This document shows positions 26,474-40,221 of a stretch of DNA of 64,000 bases, piece by piece. The DNA is taken from positions 22,312,378 to 22,376,377 of the forward strand of contig NC_086368.1 of assembly GCF_036324505.1 (NCBI RefSeq), in the 5' to 3' direction. The position numbers were made by a program, and so were the translations under genes. Within the stretch, counting starts at the first letter, position 1. Each line of letters starts with the position of its first letter. This stretch comes from Eleginops maclovinus. Lineage: Eukaryota > Chordata > Actinopteri > Perciformes > Eleginopidae. The notes beneath the pieces were generated by a model. It had not been told where the DNA came from. It made no database searches and worked only from the letters and a program-made list of their open reading frames with translations.

Positions 26474-26495
26474 AAGATGAAGATGAAGATGAAGA
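26474..26495. repeat. short (GATGAA)n tract
   Basis: About three and a half copies of GATGAA lie directly at the 3' tail of the minus-strand SINE next to it, as is usual for SINE tails. Confidence 0.7.
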
Positions 26496-26738
26496 TTCAA
26501 CTTTATTGTCATTGCACAGAGTACAAGTACTAGGACAACAAAATGCGGTCTCTGCATTTGACCCGTCCTAGTGTTAGGAGCAGTGGGCTGCCATTATGTA
26601 CGGCGCCCGGGGAGCAGTGTAGGTAACCAGTGTCTTGCTCAGGGACACCACGGTGGCACTTGGTCTTTCGGGGATTTGAACTGGTGACCTTCCAGTTCCC
26701 AGGCCAAGCCCCTATGGACTTCGCCACCACCGCCCTTT
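26496..26738 (-). mobile_element. tRNA-derived SINE, minus strand
   Basis: Read on the minus strand, the head contains a Pol III B-box-like GTTCAAATCC (plus-strand 26672-26681), and the tail ends GTGACAATAAAG-like, close to the GATGAA tract. The body carries the fish SINE words GAGCAGTGGGCTGCC and CCCGGGGAGCAGTG on the plus strand. It matches a second copy at 31043-31355 and a fragment at 51481-51583, which supports its being a dispersed repeat. Confidence 0.75.
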
Positions 26739-26799
26739 ACATATGTAAACAGCTTTTTGTGCTGATTATTATCATGCAATATCTTTGTAGATTTGGAAC

Positions 26800-27050
26800 A
26801 AGCAGGAAAGGTAACTGGTCTGTACTTATATATCACTTCATCAAGTCTTTTCGACCCCTCAAAGCACTTTACGTTCTACAAGTCATTCAACGATTCAGTC
26901 GTTCACCTTCCTCTATTAATTAACTTTCATACGCATTAATACACCGCTGGCCAAGGATACATCGACATATTGACTGCTCGGGCTGGGGTTGAACCCACAA
27001 CATTCTGGTTGTAAGACGACTGCACTAACTCGCAGCCACAGTCACCACAG
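26800..27050 (-). mobile_element. second SINE family, minus strand
   Basis: On the minus strand the head has a B box GGGTTCAACCCC (plus-strand about 26985-26996), preceded by a tRNA-like arm (CTTACAACCAGAATG). The other end has CCTCAAAGCACTTTACG, a word common at the tail of a fish SINE. It differs from the neighbouring SINE at 26496-26738. Confidence 0.6.
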
Positions 27051-29058
<2,008 letters not shown>

Positions 29059-29304
29059 AGTCCTGATGGCCACAGATGTAGCAGTGACCAGCCCATCTCC
29101 ACCAGGTGTTGCTTTATAGCTGTGTCACTTTGAGCCTGACTCCATCTGCCACACTCAGCAGGCAAAAGAAAACCCACAAACAAATGTGGAATGTGCATGA
29201 GCACAAATAAATAGAAATATTCATGTTATCATAAGATGTGCACTCTAAGGTCTGCTTTTATTTTTCATCATATCACATCGTGTTCCTCTACAGGCAAACA
29301 CATA

Positions 29305-30857
29305 GAGTGAGGAAATGAATATTTGATCCCCTGCTAATTTAGTTAGTTTAACCACTTACAAAGAAATAAACTGTAATTGTTATGGTAGGTTTATTTTCAC
29401 AGTGAGAGACAGAATCTAAAAAAAAAGAATCCGGAAATGTAGATTTTAAAAAAAGATCTAAATTAATTTGCATTTAATTGGGGGAAATAAGTATTTGCCC
29501 CCTTGCAAAACATGGCTTAATACTTGGTGGAGAAAGCCTTGCTGGACAGCACAGAGGTCAGATGCTTCTTGTAGTTGGTCACCATGTTTGCTCACATCTC
29601 AGGAAGGATTTTGGTCCACTCCTCTCTGCAGATCTCTCTCAAAATCCTTACAATTTGGAGGCTGATGCTTGGCCACTGGAAGCTTCAGCTCCCTCCAAAG
29701 ATTTTCTATGGGATGAAGGTCCGGAGACTGACCCCTCCATCACCTTAATGGGCTTCTTCTTTAGCCACTCCTTAGTTGCCTTGGCCGTATGTTTTGGGTC
29801 ATTGTCGTGCTGGAAGACCTATCCATGTCCCATTTTCAGTGTCCTGGCTGAGGGAAGGAGGTTATCAGCCAATATTTTAGGATATATGGCCCCCTCCATC
29901 CTCCCCTCGATGCGGTGAATCGCACTGTCCCCTTAGCAGAGAAAGACCCCCTAAGCATCATGTTTCCACCTCCATGCTTGACGCTGGGGATGGTGCTCTT
30001 GGGGTCATAGGCAGCCTTTCTCTTTCTCCCAACACGACATGTCGAGTTGATGCCAAAGATCTTGATTTTGATCTCATCTGACCTCATCACCTTCTCATAA
30101 GCCGTCTCTGAATCATTCAGAGGATCACTGGCAGACTTCAGACGGCCTGTACATGTGCCTTCTTGAGCAGGGGACCCATGCGGGCGCTGCAGGATTTTAA
30201 TCCATTACTGCATAGTGTATTACCAATAGTTTTCTTGGTGACTGTGGTCCCAGCTGCCTTCAGATCATTAACACGTCCCTCCTGTGTAGTTCTTGACTGA
30301 TCCCTCACCTTTCTTATGATCATTGATGCCCCAAGAGGCGAGATCTTAGATCGTGGAGCCCCAGAACGAGGTCGATTGATGGTCATTTTGTGCTTCTTCC
30401 ATTTTCTAATAATCAAACCAGTTGTCTCTTTCTCACCAAGCTGCTTGTTGGTGGTCCTGTAGCATATTCCAGCCCTGTGCTGGTCTACAATCTTGTCCCT
30501 GATGTGCTTAGACATTAGTTCCACCATGATCACAATACCTGTCTATGGTCTGGCCCTCGGTGGAGAGGTTGTAATCTGTTTATTGAGTGTGGACAGGTGT
30601 CTTTTATCCAGGTAATGAGTTGACATCAGGAGTACTTTCTTAAAGGGAGAGGAGAAATTTAACCGGTCCGTGGGAGCCAGCATTCATGTTAGTTGCAAGG
30701 GGATCAAATACGTATTTCCCCCAATTAAACGCAAATCAATTTATATCTTTTTTTTAATGTACATTTCTTTTTTAGATTCTGTCTCTCACTAATAGAATAA
30801 GCCTACCATAAAAAACTAACTAAATTGGCAGGGGATCAAATACTTATTTCCTCCACG
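29305..30857 (-). mobile_element. Tc1/mariner-type transposon with IR/DR ends, inactive
   Basis: The element is about 1.55 kb. The left end begins GAGTGAGGAAATGAATATTT after a TA. The right end finishes GGATCAAATACTTATTTCC then TCCAC. Each terminal repeat is about 200 bp and holds two direct copies of a motif like GGGGATCAAATACTTATTTC: outer at about 29305 and 30832, inner at about 29480 and 30698. This IR/DR layout is typical of fish Tc1 elements. The termini are diverged from each other and the transposase is broken, so the copy is old and immobile. Confidence 0.9.
29517..30533 (-). pseudogene. Tc1 transposase pseudogene (DD34E type)
   Basis: On the minus strand a start near 30533 gives [14 protein letters not shown], then the helix-turn-helix region with [15 protein letters not shown] and KKTIGNTL. 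After a frame break, SDEIKIKIFGIN carries the first catalytic Asp. In further frames [11 protein letters not shown] carries the second Asp and [11 protein letters not shown] the Glu, the DD34E triad. The reading ends FSTKY and TAA at 29517-29519. At least two frameshifts and an in-frame TGA (within EM-stop-ANMV) inactivate it. The full length (about 340 codons) is otherwise represented, so it was a complete autonomous copy before decay. Confidence 0.9.
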
Positions 30858-31023
30858 ATCTGTTTTTTATTGTTACTCCAAAATATTTTTTTAATTCACT
30901 TTTTTTTTCCTTCTTAACTTGGTTGCTTTTACTTTCCTTCAATTTAATTCTGAACACTGAACATTATCTCAGCTATTTGATAGAATATCATTCTTTGTTG
31001 TGTTGTTGGTGATACCTTTTATT

Positions 31024-31042
31024 AGATAGATAGATAGAATCG
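31024..31042. repeat. short (TAGA)n tract
   Basis: TTAGATAGATAGATAGAAT sits directly at the tail end of the adjoining minus-strand SINE and is likely its tail repeat. Confidence 0.6.
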
Positions 31043-31355
31043 GACGATGAAACCCTCTTTATTGTCACATACATGCACACAGCAGAGCGCACACAGTGAA
31101 ATTGGTCCTCTGCATTTAACCCAGCACTAGGAGCAGTGGGCAGCTACCGTGCAGCGCCCGGGGAGCACTGGGGAGGGGGGATTGGAGGTGTCCGGTGCCT
31201 TGCTCAAGGGCACCACAGCAGGGCATAGGAGGTGAACTGGGACCTCTCCAAGTAGCAGTCCACTTTCCATATTTTTTCAAGTCTGTTCGGGGACTTGAAC
31301 CGGCGACCCTACGATTCCCAGTCCCAGCCCATACTGACTGAGCCACTGCTGGACT
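31043..31355 (-). mobile_element. tRNA-derived SINE, minus strand
   Basis: On the minus strand the head reads as a tRNA-like arm with B box GGTTCAAGTCC (plus-strand about 31290-31301). The body shares GGAGCAGTGGGCAGC and GCGCCCGGGGAGCA with the copy at 26496-26738. The tail shows TTTATTGTCAC on the plus strand. It is longer than the first copy because of an extra segment around 31230-31280. Confidence 0.75.
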
Positions 31356-32551
31356 GCTATTAAGCTTCAGTGCAAGAAAAAGTACTGATTTCAAATAATT
31401 ATTTACATTGGATAAAACTTTACTTTTTATTTTACATCATTTAGATACAAGATACCACAAGTTCTCTGAGGTATTGGTACAGCATTGCCTGTTTTATAAT
31501 CATAATTGTATAATCATAATTAATCACATTCTCCAGTATCCCAATAATGTTGTTTACTTGTAAAACCAAACCTGGCATCGGAATCGCATGCATGCTATCT
31601 TAATAGCATTGTTTAGACTCAGCGATCCGTCATCCCACCAACAGGTAATACGATAGTAGAAGAAACAGGCACCGCAATTAGATTTGTGTTGAACAGTGGG
31701 GCGTGTTTTTCTCCACCGCATGCTTGAATTTTTAATAACAGTTCTATTTTGGAAAACACCTGCCTTGACGCAGCGTTCCAGAGTCTGCCAAAGAGCAAAA
31801 GGTCGACACCTAAAAGATGGAGATGCTCATCACTGGCTCATGCATATTTATACTTTATTTAATTATATGTAATGAGAGGGTGTATTTGATCTGCACAGTG
31901 CTCTTAATCAAGAGCTTGGGATGATTTTCTAGTCTACCAAAGGCAGACCTCTTCCAAGCGATTATGGTAATTTGATATTTGAGATGTAGAATTGGAGCTT
32001 ATGTGGGAGTAACTGCTCAGATTTCTTCCTAGGAGCCTCATAAATATAACGAAGCTCCGGATTTTACATTAAATTATGGTGCAGTATGTATATTTTAAAT
32101 GGCCTATTGGCTTTAAAAAAATAATTGGTGCATGAAATTGTGCGCAATCAGGGTTTGTGATGTTTTAATTAAATGCTAAATCACCACATACTCTAGCTTG
32201 CATACAATTGGCTGAATGTCTCAAAAATTGACACCAAAAAGATTCTAGAATATTATTGTGTTACACGTGATACTTGCAGGAAAGCTGACATAAAACAGCC
32301 ATAACTGAAACATCTACTAGAACTGGAATAAAGAGAGGTAGTTGAGTCAAACAGTTTCAATTTTTTCCGTTAAATAGCTTTACATGTTATATGAACTGGC
32401 ACAAAATGAACATTTATGTTTCCCAGAAGATGAATCCTAATGCGGCTGTTCCTCTGATCTAAAATCATGTCAATGTTTCAACTTTGCCACAGTAAGCATG
32501 TTAGCATCTGGCTTAAATCAATACAACCTTTATACTGCACAGAGTTGCTAG
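31356..32551. other. non-coding DNA, nothing recognised
   Basis: AT-rich unique sequence with no exon or element ends. Confidence 0.4.
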
Positions 32552-32850
32552 CAAGGCCGGATTAGTGCCTCCAGGAGCCCCTGGGCACTGACAGCTCATG
32601 GGCCCCCCAACCCCACCCCAAGACAGAAATGCGTGCACACGTAACACCACGTAATAAGTCTGCACTATTGAATAATTGTGCGTGATTCTTACAGTAAATG
32701 CAGCACACAGCTGTTATATATAGTATAAAAAGCTCTTTCACTGATCACTTCATTGATTCCCTCCAACTGAACCAGGGGCATCAAAAATTATCTCTTATCA
32801 CTCAGGGCCCCCTTTTGCTCAAGGGCCCCTATGGTAGATCCGGCCCAGTG
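32552..32850. mobile_element. non-autonomous DNA element with terminal inverted repeats
   Basis: The left end CAAGGCCGGATTAGTGCCTC and the right end (reverse complement CACTGGGCCGGATCTACCAT) form imperfect inverted repeats. Just inside them lie GAGCCCCTGGGCA and its counterpart GGGCCCCTATGG. Ends of the type CA-TGGCCGGAT are usual for fish hAT MITEs. The flanking octamers (GTTGCTAG and GTTCACTA) match only partly, so a target duplication is not certain. There is no coding capacity. Confidence 0.6.
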
Positions 32851-34426
32851 GTTCACTATGGCAAAGCAGTGCATGTAAATGCTTCATACAGTTTTGGTTG
32901 TTGTCTTTTAAGCTCTTTCTGTCATTATATTTTATTGGAGCATGAATAGTTTTTGACCAAAATTGTCACTCATCAACATCAGAGAAGGAAGAGTGGCGCT
33001 TTGAGGCGTTTGGCCACGGGCATCTTTCAAACACCCAGTCAGACTAGGCTGAACAAATAGTGGAAAAAAAGTGACTGTCCCAGGAAGTAATAGGGAGAGC
33101 CAAAATGGGAGCCAAACTAATCCAGCTAGAACCTGTTCCACTACCAACATTTTCCTGGTCCTGCCTTGCTAGCATCACTGTTGTTAAAAAGTTGTTGGTT
33201 TGGCTCTACAGGACTAAGCAAGGGATTGACAAGTGGCACTGAGCTGCATGATTGGTTGTAAAAGGTTCTATGGATGTGTTGATACTTTCTTTCCACATTA
33301 GTATCAAGCCCACTGGGAAAGTATATCATGCTCAGAGTATATAATGTATTGCTGGGTGTAGACAATGAGTAGTTTAGGTATGTTGTATTTTTGGCTAGTT
33401 TTGACAGGCCCTCGCTGTTTTAATGGTCAGTTAGACACACAATTAGCATTCATACGATGGACATTTAAATATATCTGCAAACTGCTGATATTCTGGTATT
33501 TTTATGCCAATTTGTATTTCTTTTTTTAAATGATTCACTCTGATATCGACTGAACACAAATGCAAGTCATCACTTGCTGCTTGCTTGGCTTTGCATAAGT
33601 GGTTAGGATCATCTACAGTATGAGAGTTTCCATTGTTTTCTGATTGCTGAATATTCTGAATATAAACCTCCACATTAAGTAGGGTCATGTTTTATCAGTT
33701 ATTTATAATTTGTTACCAAGCAGCATTCTATTTTTTCCAGGCAAGCTTCTGATGCTCTTCCTGTAAGCATGAACTGCATCACCTCCTGTGCCTTCGAAGG
33801 TTCATCTCAGAAAAGTCGTAATGGGTACCAAGTGCTTAGAACAGCGAGGATAAATGCTTTCATTAGCTAGCTAAAAGCTGGATGAATGTCCTTCTGATTA
33901 AAGTAGTAAAACATATAGATCAAAACATGCTGATTATTGGTTTACTTGATGGTTCATCTGGCATTGGAGTTGTTTAGCACATCAGAAAGAGAGGAAGGAC
34001 ATGTGCTTGTCCCATCTGTGGTAGCCAGTTTCTCTTCCCCATACTCTTTTATCTCCTACCTGCTCCCACTGTTAGAAGTGTTCCTTAATCTAGCCTTGCT
34101 TGCAACCTGTCTCTGTCTCTTTCTTCCCCCGCATCTGTCTGCGTGTCCGTCTGCCAGCCCTACCTCCCGCTCTCACCTTACCCCCCCATCCTCCGTCATG
34201 AGGAGATGAATGGTGCTCTGTCACTCGCCAGGCTCTTCAGAGGGCCGGCGCTCCGTATGAGGAAAGTGCCAGTCATTAACAGGAGGGGGAGGAGGGAGAA
34301 AGGCAGGATGAAAAATGAGTTCATTTACGGGCAAGTCCTGTGAGCCGCGTAACGTCAGCAGCAGCAGCAACCCCCCTTCACCTTCTCCTCCCTTCTTCCT
34401 CCCATCACTTTCTAGGTGCCCAGTGG

Positions 34427-34431
<5 letters not shown>
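32851..34431. other. non-coding DNA, nothing recognised
   Basis: Unique sequence. The stretch 34060-34420 is pyrimidine-rich, with CCCCC and CTCC runs leading into a GT microsatellite. Open frames there are compositional. Confidence 0.4.

Positions 34432-34479
<48 letters not shown>
34432..34479. repeat. (GT)n microsatellite, about 48 bp
   Basis: A pure GT run followed by a purine-rich stretch (GGAGGAAGCAAGAAGAAGG). Confidence 0.97.
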
Positions 34480-34481
<2 letters not shown>

Positions 34482-37400
34482 AGTGGTGTGAGGAGGAAGC
34501 AAGAAGAAGGAGGGGGCGAGGTGGAAGTTACTCAGCAGATTTTCAGCCCTGTAAAATAGGTGGCCACTGCCTGTGAGAAGAAGCAGACACAAGATTAAGG
34601 ACGGTAAGTTGAAGTGGGAAGAGTCCAAGCGCAGAGGAAACGAGGGGACGCATTAGCAGGTGGGGGATTAGATGAAGCCTCATTATTCAGACTGGAAGGG
34701 CCAGGAGGAAATTCAGCCAAAGATTAACACCTATGGTCACACCTAAGTATTTCATAAAATGTAAAGAGCTAGGTCAAACTGTCTTAAGTAGAGGTTCAGC
34801 TACCTGTTGGGATAGTAAAAGTTATGATACAAAGTAAAAAGAATGCAGCTTTTCCACAAGCATTTAGATTCACAATGACAATGAATATATGTATATTTGA
34901 GTTGATACCAAGTGCACCATAGAAAGGGAAGTAGACAATATGTTAGATTCAAATATATGTAGGTGTACATCTGCTGTATCTGCTGATGAATTATATCATG
35001 AAATCAAAAATATTGTAGCTTTGTAAATTACAAGCAACAATATATGCCAAGTTCATCATATTTCCACTATTATTCAAACCAACATTATTTAATAAAATAC
35101 GCGTACAAAAGAAATCCAGGCAAGTTTGATTATGTTTCATGGTCATAGTAATAAATACGCTGCAGTTTGAATTCGTGCAGCTGTCGGCATTGACACCTGG
35201 AGCCTTTTGTGGATAATTGTCAGCAGTGCCTTTTAAAACTTCAAGTCTATTTTCTTCCAAAGTTCATGTACTGTAGCTATAGATACCATACTGGGATGTG
35301 CTTTGTATGAAAACGGTTGTGATACATTACACAGCAGACACTGATGGAGGACCGCAGCTGTTTTCACTATGCAGCAGTAGTTTCAGGTTTGAGACTTCTG
35401 TCTTCATCGGGAGGAAACTTTTAAAAACAGTTTTACAATGGGAACAGACACTTTCACCCTTGTTGTTATTCTATGCTCAATGTATGAAGCAACACTTCAA
35501 CACACACTAGCCCCTTAAGCTTGTGGTTAAGTTGTTATCTTCTAGAGTATGCTGAAATAATAACAGGATCTTTACCAAACTTACATTAGATACTGATATA
35601 TAATAAATAATAGATATCATATCACAAGCTGGCTGGGAGCAAGTAAAAAAACATAGTGTTGGGACCCATTCCAACACCATAGCACCAGCACCAGCTTCAA
35701 ATGTTTTCAAATAAAACTATGACTGTGAGCTAGTTCAAAAAACCCAGACTCTCTTCATATTCACCCCATAACTCGTAATTTAGTTATTTCCAACAGGGAA
35801 CCGAAGGCAGCATGTGTTCATTTGTTAGTTTGACTGTCACAATTTATGCCAGACAGAAGCAGTCTGTCACTGTCAGCTCAGCATATGAAAGGCAAGTTGT
35901 GGCTTCATGGGCTTGTCGTAAAACTTGGGACTTTGCAAGTCATAATTGAGATTGTCCGACGTAAACAAGGAAGGTGGACACATTTTGTCATACTAGAGAT
36001 GCTTCAGATGCCGATAGATGTCATCATTCTTTCAGGTAGGATATCAGCAGGACTACATTTATGCAATTTCCCTCTTTTTAATTGTAAATTCACAAAAAAA
36101 AAAGAGCACAGAGTTAGAGAAATAAATCCCACCACAAATTCACAACTGAGGGAAGTGCAACAGCCTGTGGCTTTATGATCATCCACTCTTCAACACAGGT
36201 AACATGAACATTTCATAGATGTAATTACGATTGATGCTAGTGCCATGTGCATCACTCCCATAAATATATATCCCACATGCTGTAAACAGGTGTAGTAGCC
36301 TATGTTGTAAAGTTAATTGGGGAGAAAGATAAACTTCTTACATGCATTGAATCGTAACAAGAATACGAGTCTGCAGCAAATTGTACGTATAGTAGGAATT
36401 GTGATGCTTTTGGCTAAATGTGAATGTCTGTATGCATGTAACCTTCTTATAGTGTTAGCATGCAAATTTGCCATCCAAGATTTTGGTAAACATTTAGGTC
36501 AAATAATCAAAACAACATCAAGTAGGAATTTATTTACCCACCATCATCGTGCGCCAAAACATGGCTGCTGTAGCCATTATGGATTGGCAGGTTTTCAGGA
36601 AGTAAGCCACATTTTTGCGAGTGTCATGGTGACCAGATTTTGATGACAAATCCACTGAGTGACAAACTTCTACTCTACACAGTCATGGGATTGCTGGAGA
36701 TGCCCCATCTATTTACAGCTGCAGTGGCACTGAACTGTAGCTGACCCTCTGCTCTGGACCACCTGGAAGAAGAGGGCATAAAGCACATTTCTCAGTTGGG
36801 AACCATAAAGTGTCACATCATTATCATTGAAGAAGTTCTTTACTGCAACTTCCCCCTCTGATCACTGTTGCACCCGCCACTGCCAAGAGTAGTTTGTCAA
36901 CGTATTTTCAAATCAAAGTCTACAGATCAATAATCGTTATCAATACAACTGTTTGGTTTGTTCATGGACAGCTGTTGAACATAACATATTTGGTTTAACT
37001 TCTCTCAGCTTTTGATGCCGGCCAAAAGTATGTTGATACTACTCCCTGAGAGTAATCAGAAGCTAATGTTGATCCATATCAAATGAAGAGCCCAAAATAG
37101 GTCTCTATTTGATTACAAGCCTAATTTAATTTGCTTCCTCTGTGTGTGCTGCAGACAGTGAAGAAATAGGCAAAAAGATAAATTGAGAGAGGCTTATTAA
37201 ACAGAGGAATGAAGGGGCCCTTTTCAGTGAAGCCGCTGAGGTGGGAACACATTGCAGGTGTGTTGTGCTTTGTGTGTGGTGGTGTTCCTCCGTAATTTAA
37301 TTTCATACATCATAAATGCCACTTTGACACTTAGTCAGGCGTGTGGCGACATGAAAGCGGAAGCCATAAATTAAATCAAAGCCATTTCCTCTTTTCTCTC

Positions 37401-38527
37401 TGTCCAACTTCTTCCTGATTTACTCTGCTTGGCTGGAGAGGCTGAGGTGTTGGAGCGCTGATTAATGTTGCTCTTTGAGTGTGGAGCACAGTCATGGTAG
37501 TATGTCTAAGTTAGAGCTCACACATATGCCTGCTTTTGGTCAGACAATCGGACTGACAGAAGATTAAAAAGAGAGCAGAAATTTTCAGAAATGTTGTTTT
37601 ATTCCTGTGTCTTTGCTCTCTGAGAAAACTCCAACCCTAAATGTAAATGCAATACAAAGTTAGGATCTCTGTGAGTTGTGGATACTGAGAGCACCATGTC
37701 TCTTTCTCTGCATCTCTTTTCATCAGCCTCATGCTGCTGTGATGCACAAGCCAGTGCACTTCGATAGGCTACACTACTGAGAATGATTGTGAATGCTTCA
37801 TGTTGCTTGACTAATGGCACTAAGCTTTTTGACAATGGTCTTAAGTGTATCATAGATCTCCAGTTTATCACCCCTGTGTTCAGAACAGATTTTTGCCACT
37901 CACAAGCCAATACTCATCCTCTGCGGGAACGGCCAACCTGTTTTCATGAGTGTATTTTCCCCCAAGGGCTCTGCTATTAGGTGTTGCTGATTTCTTCTAG
38001 CACGGTTTAATTTCAGGATGCAATTGGAGGTACACATTAAAAGTTAATGGGTAAGGTGGCTATTGATTTTAAAGTAAATAACTCGCATAACAATGCAGGC
38101 CAGCTTTTGATTTTCATTTACCTTTTCATTCATTCATACCCTTCTTTCTTTCCTTCATAGCAGCCTATCGCATGTGCTTTCATCCATTTGTCTCTCTTCC
38201 TTCCATTTTCAGCTCAGATCACAACTCATCCTGTATCTTCACAGTTTTGCTTATTTCATTGGTGTATCAGCAAGATAGACCTGCTGTGAAGAAAATCTGC
38301 CCCGCAGCATTGAGGCCACATGTGCGTTGTGGCCGGTGCAGCTGCGTCTCAGCTCGCGCTGCTGGCTTCTCCCTGCCGGTACCCAGCGGTCTGTCAGGCA
38401 GCGAGGCAGGGGAAACGGTGGGATAAATGATTATTTATGATCTGCCACCTCCCATCCTCTCAGCTATCCCCAGGCCCCATTCATTACTGCTGCAGGCTGC
38501 CACTGCGCAGGGGAAAACATGTACACT

Positions 38528-38530
<3 letters not shown>
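34480..38530. other. gene desert; no exon found
   Basis: About 4 kb of mainly AT-rich unique DNA. No splice-flanked coding exon, SINE head or transposon terminus is seen. Confidence 0.4.

Positions 38531-38609
<79 letters not shown>
38531..38609. repeat. (AC)n microsatellite, 79 bp
   Basis: A pure CA run, the first of a pair separated by 48 bases from a second run. Confidence 0.98.
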
Positions 38610-38611
<2 letters not shown>

Positions 38612-38655
38612 GGCTTAAAACTGTAGTGTGTGCACATGCATGCTTGGATACTGAG

Positions 38656-38657
<2 letters not shown>

Positions 38658-38740
<83 letters not shown>
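38658..38740. repeat. (CA)n microsatellite, 83 bp
   Basis: The second CA run of the pair. The spacer between the two is unique and contains TGTGTGCACATGCATGC. Confidence 0.98.
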
Positions 38741-38742
<2 letters not shown>

Positions 38743-40213
38743 TCCCATTTCTCATTCTTTCCAGTTAAAAGCAACACATCTCAGGCACAGTTTGCTATCA
38801 TGTCATTTGCTCCGTCTCACACACACAGAAGTGGCTACTCAACTCGGCCAACTGTCCCCGTGCAGCGGGATGTCCTCAGAGAAGCAAAGACATCATCCCA
38901 TTCGCTGCTTTAAAAATCAGATGCTACACTTATCACGTTCCCGGCTTCGCATTAAGTGGCACATGGCTGACGAGTCTCTGTGGTATTTGTCTCACTCTCT
39001 CCATGCATCATGTTTTTTCGTTGTGCCCAACTTCCAGCAGCTGGACCTAATAAATCCTGGAAAACCCAGAGAGCTCAAGGTAGCTTAAATAATTGATCAG
39101 ACTGAGCATGCAGCCTGGCAGCCAGCTTGCCTAATATACAAAGAAATCACAATAAGATAGAGAACACTACATGTCCGTGTTTGTGCATGAGTTTGTGTAT
39201 ATGTCTTGTGCAGCTTTACCGAAAAATCAATAACGTTGGCGGATTTTTGTAATACAAATTTTATAGCAACAGTACGCTTGAAAGCATATCCAAACACATA
39301 CAAAGTAAAGGTACCGAAGTCTTTTTCTCTGCCCCACCACACAGATGCCCTCCCCCCACTCTCTCTTTACAGTCAGAGTCAGGGTAAGCTAGGCGTCTCT
39401 GAGAGGAGCTTTGACGTGTCAGTGTATTGGGTTGTGAGACCTGCAGAACACCGACTGTTTCAAGTTTTGAAAGCTCCACATGACGTTTTGTCTATAAAGA
39501 AGAGAGTTAAGGCGTGCTTTAAATGGAACATACATCACATACATCCAGAACTTGTTAAGGGAATGTATATATAAGTCCGAGGGCTAAAGTGATATGTTAC
39601 AGAAAGTACATTTAGCTGAAAATACAATGTTATACACTGGACACCGTAATTGTCCACTGGGCAATGGAGACCATATTCTGTGGAGCCTATAGGCAGATCC
39701 TTACCATGATAACTCACATTAACTGTTCACAGCAGACCATTTAACTCGAGGAGGGAGAGGGGAGTCTCGAAGCACAGTTTGTATGGATGATGAATCAATA
39801 TATTGGATGATAATATATAAAGGGGAGGAGATGTGTGCAAAATGAAGCTCCATTAGGGGGCCATCAACAGGGTCTTTCACATGCAGGACAAATTGGACAG
39901 CATTCGTCAAGGCCTTCTGATGGGTGGGTGTTCAATACATAAATCCCCTGGCCCTCGTACTGTCTACTAATTGCTTCTCAGAGTAAATCTCCTTGGGTGT
40001 TTAATAGTTTGATTTAAAAAACTGAGTGGTCGAAATGTTTCAACTGAATTGTACTATAAGACCTAGTACTTTGTTTTGAGTCTTCAAAGCTAACTGGCTG
40101 ATTGCTTCATGTTTACGGCACACACATGGCAGTAGTGTCACTCTCATTGAACTTCTCAATACCAATGCACCTTGTTTGCCCTTAAATGTAGTCTTTCCCT
40201 AACCTTAACTATA
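38741..40213. other. non-coding DNA, nothing recognised
   Basis: Unique sequence without a supported exon. The part at about 38930-39080 has intermediate GC and no repeats, but nothing specific can be claimed. Confidence 0.4.
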
Positions 40214-40221
40214 CTGTAACT

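Noticed and set aside
33050..33420. Possible further DNA element (AGGACTAAGCAAGGGATTGA, TAGAACCTGTTCCACTACCA)
   Set aside because: The words feel familiar, but no terminal repeats or target duplication could be found.
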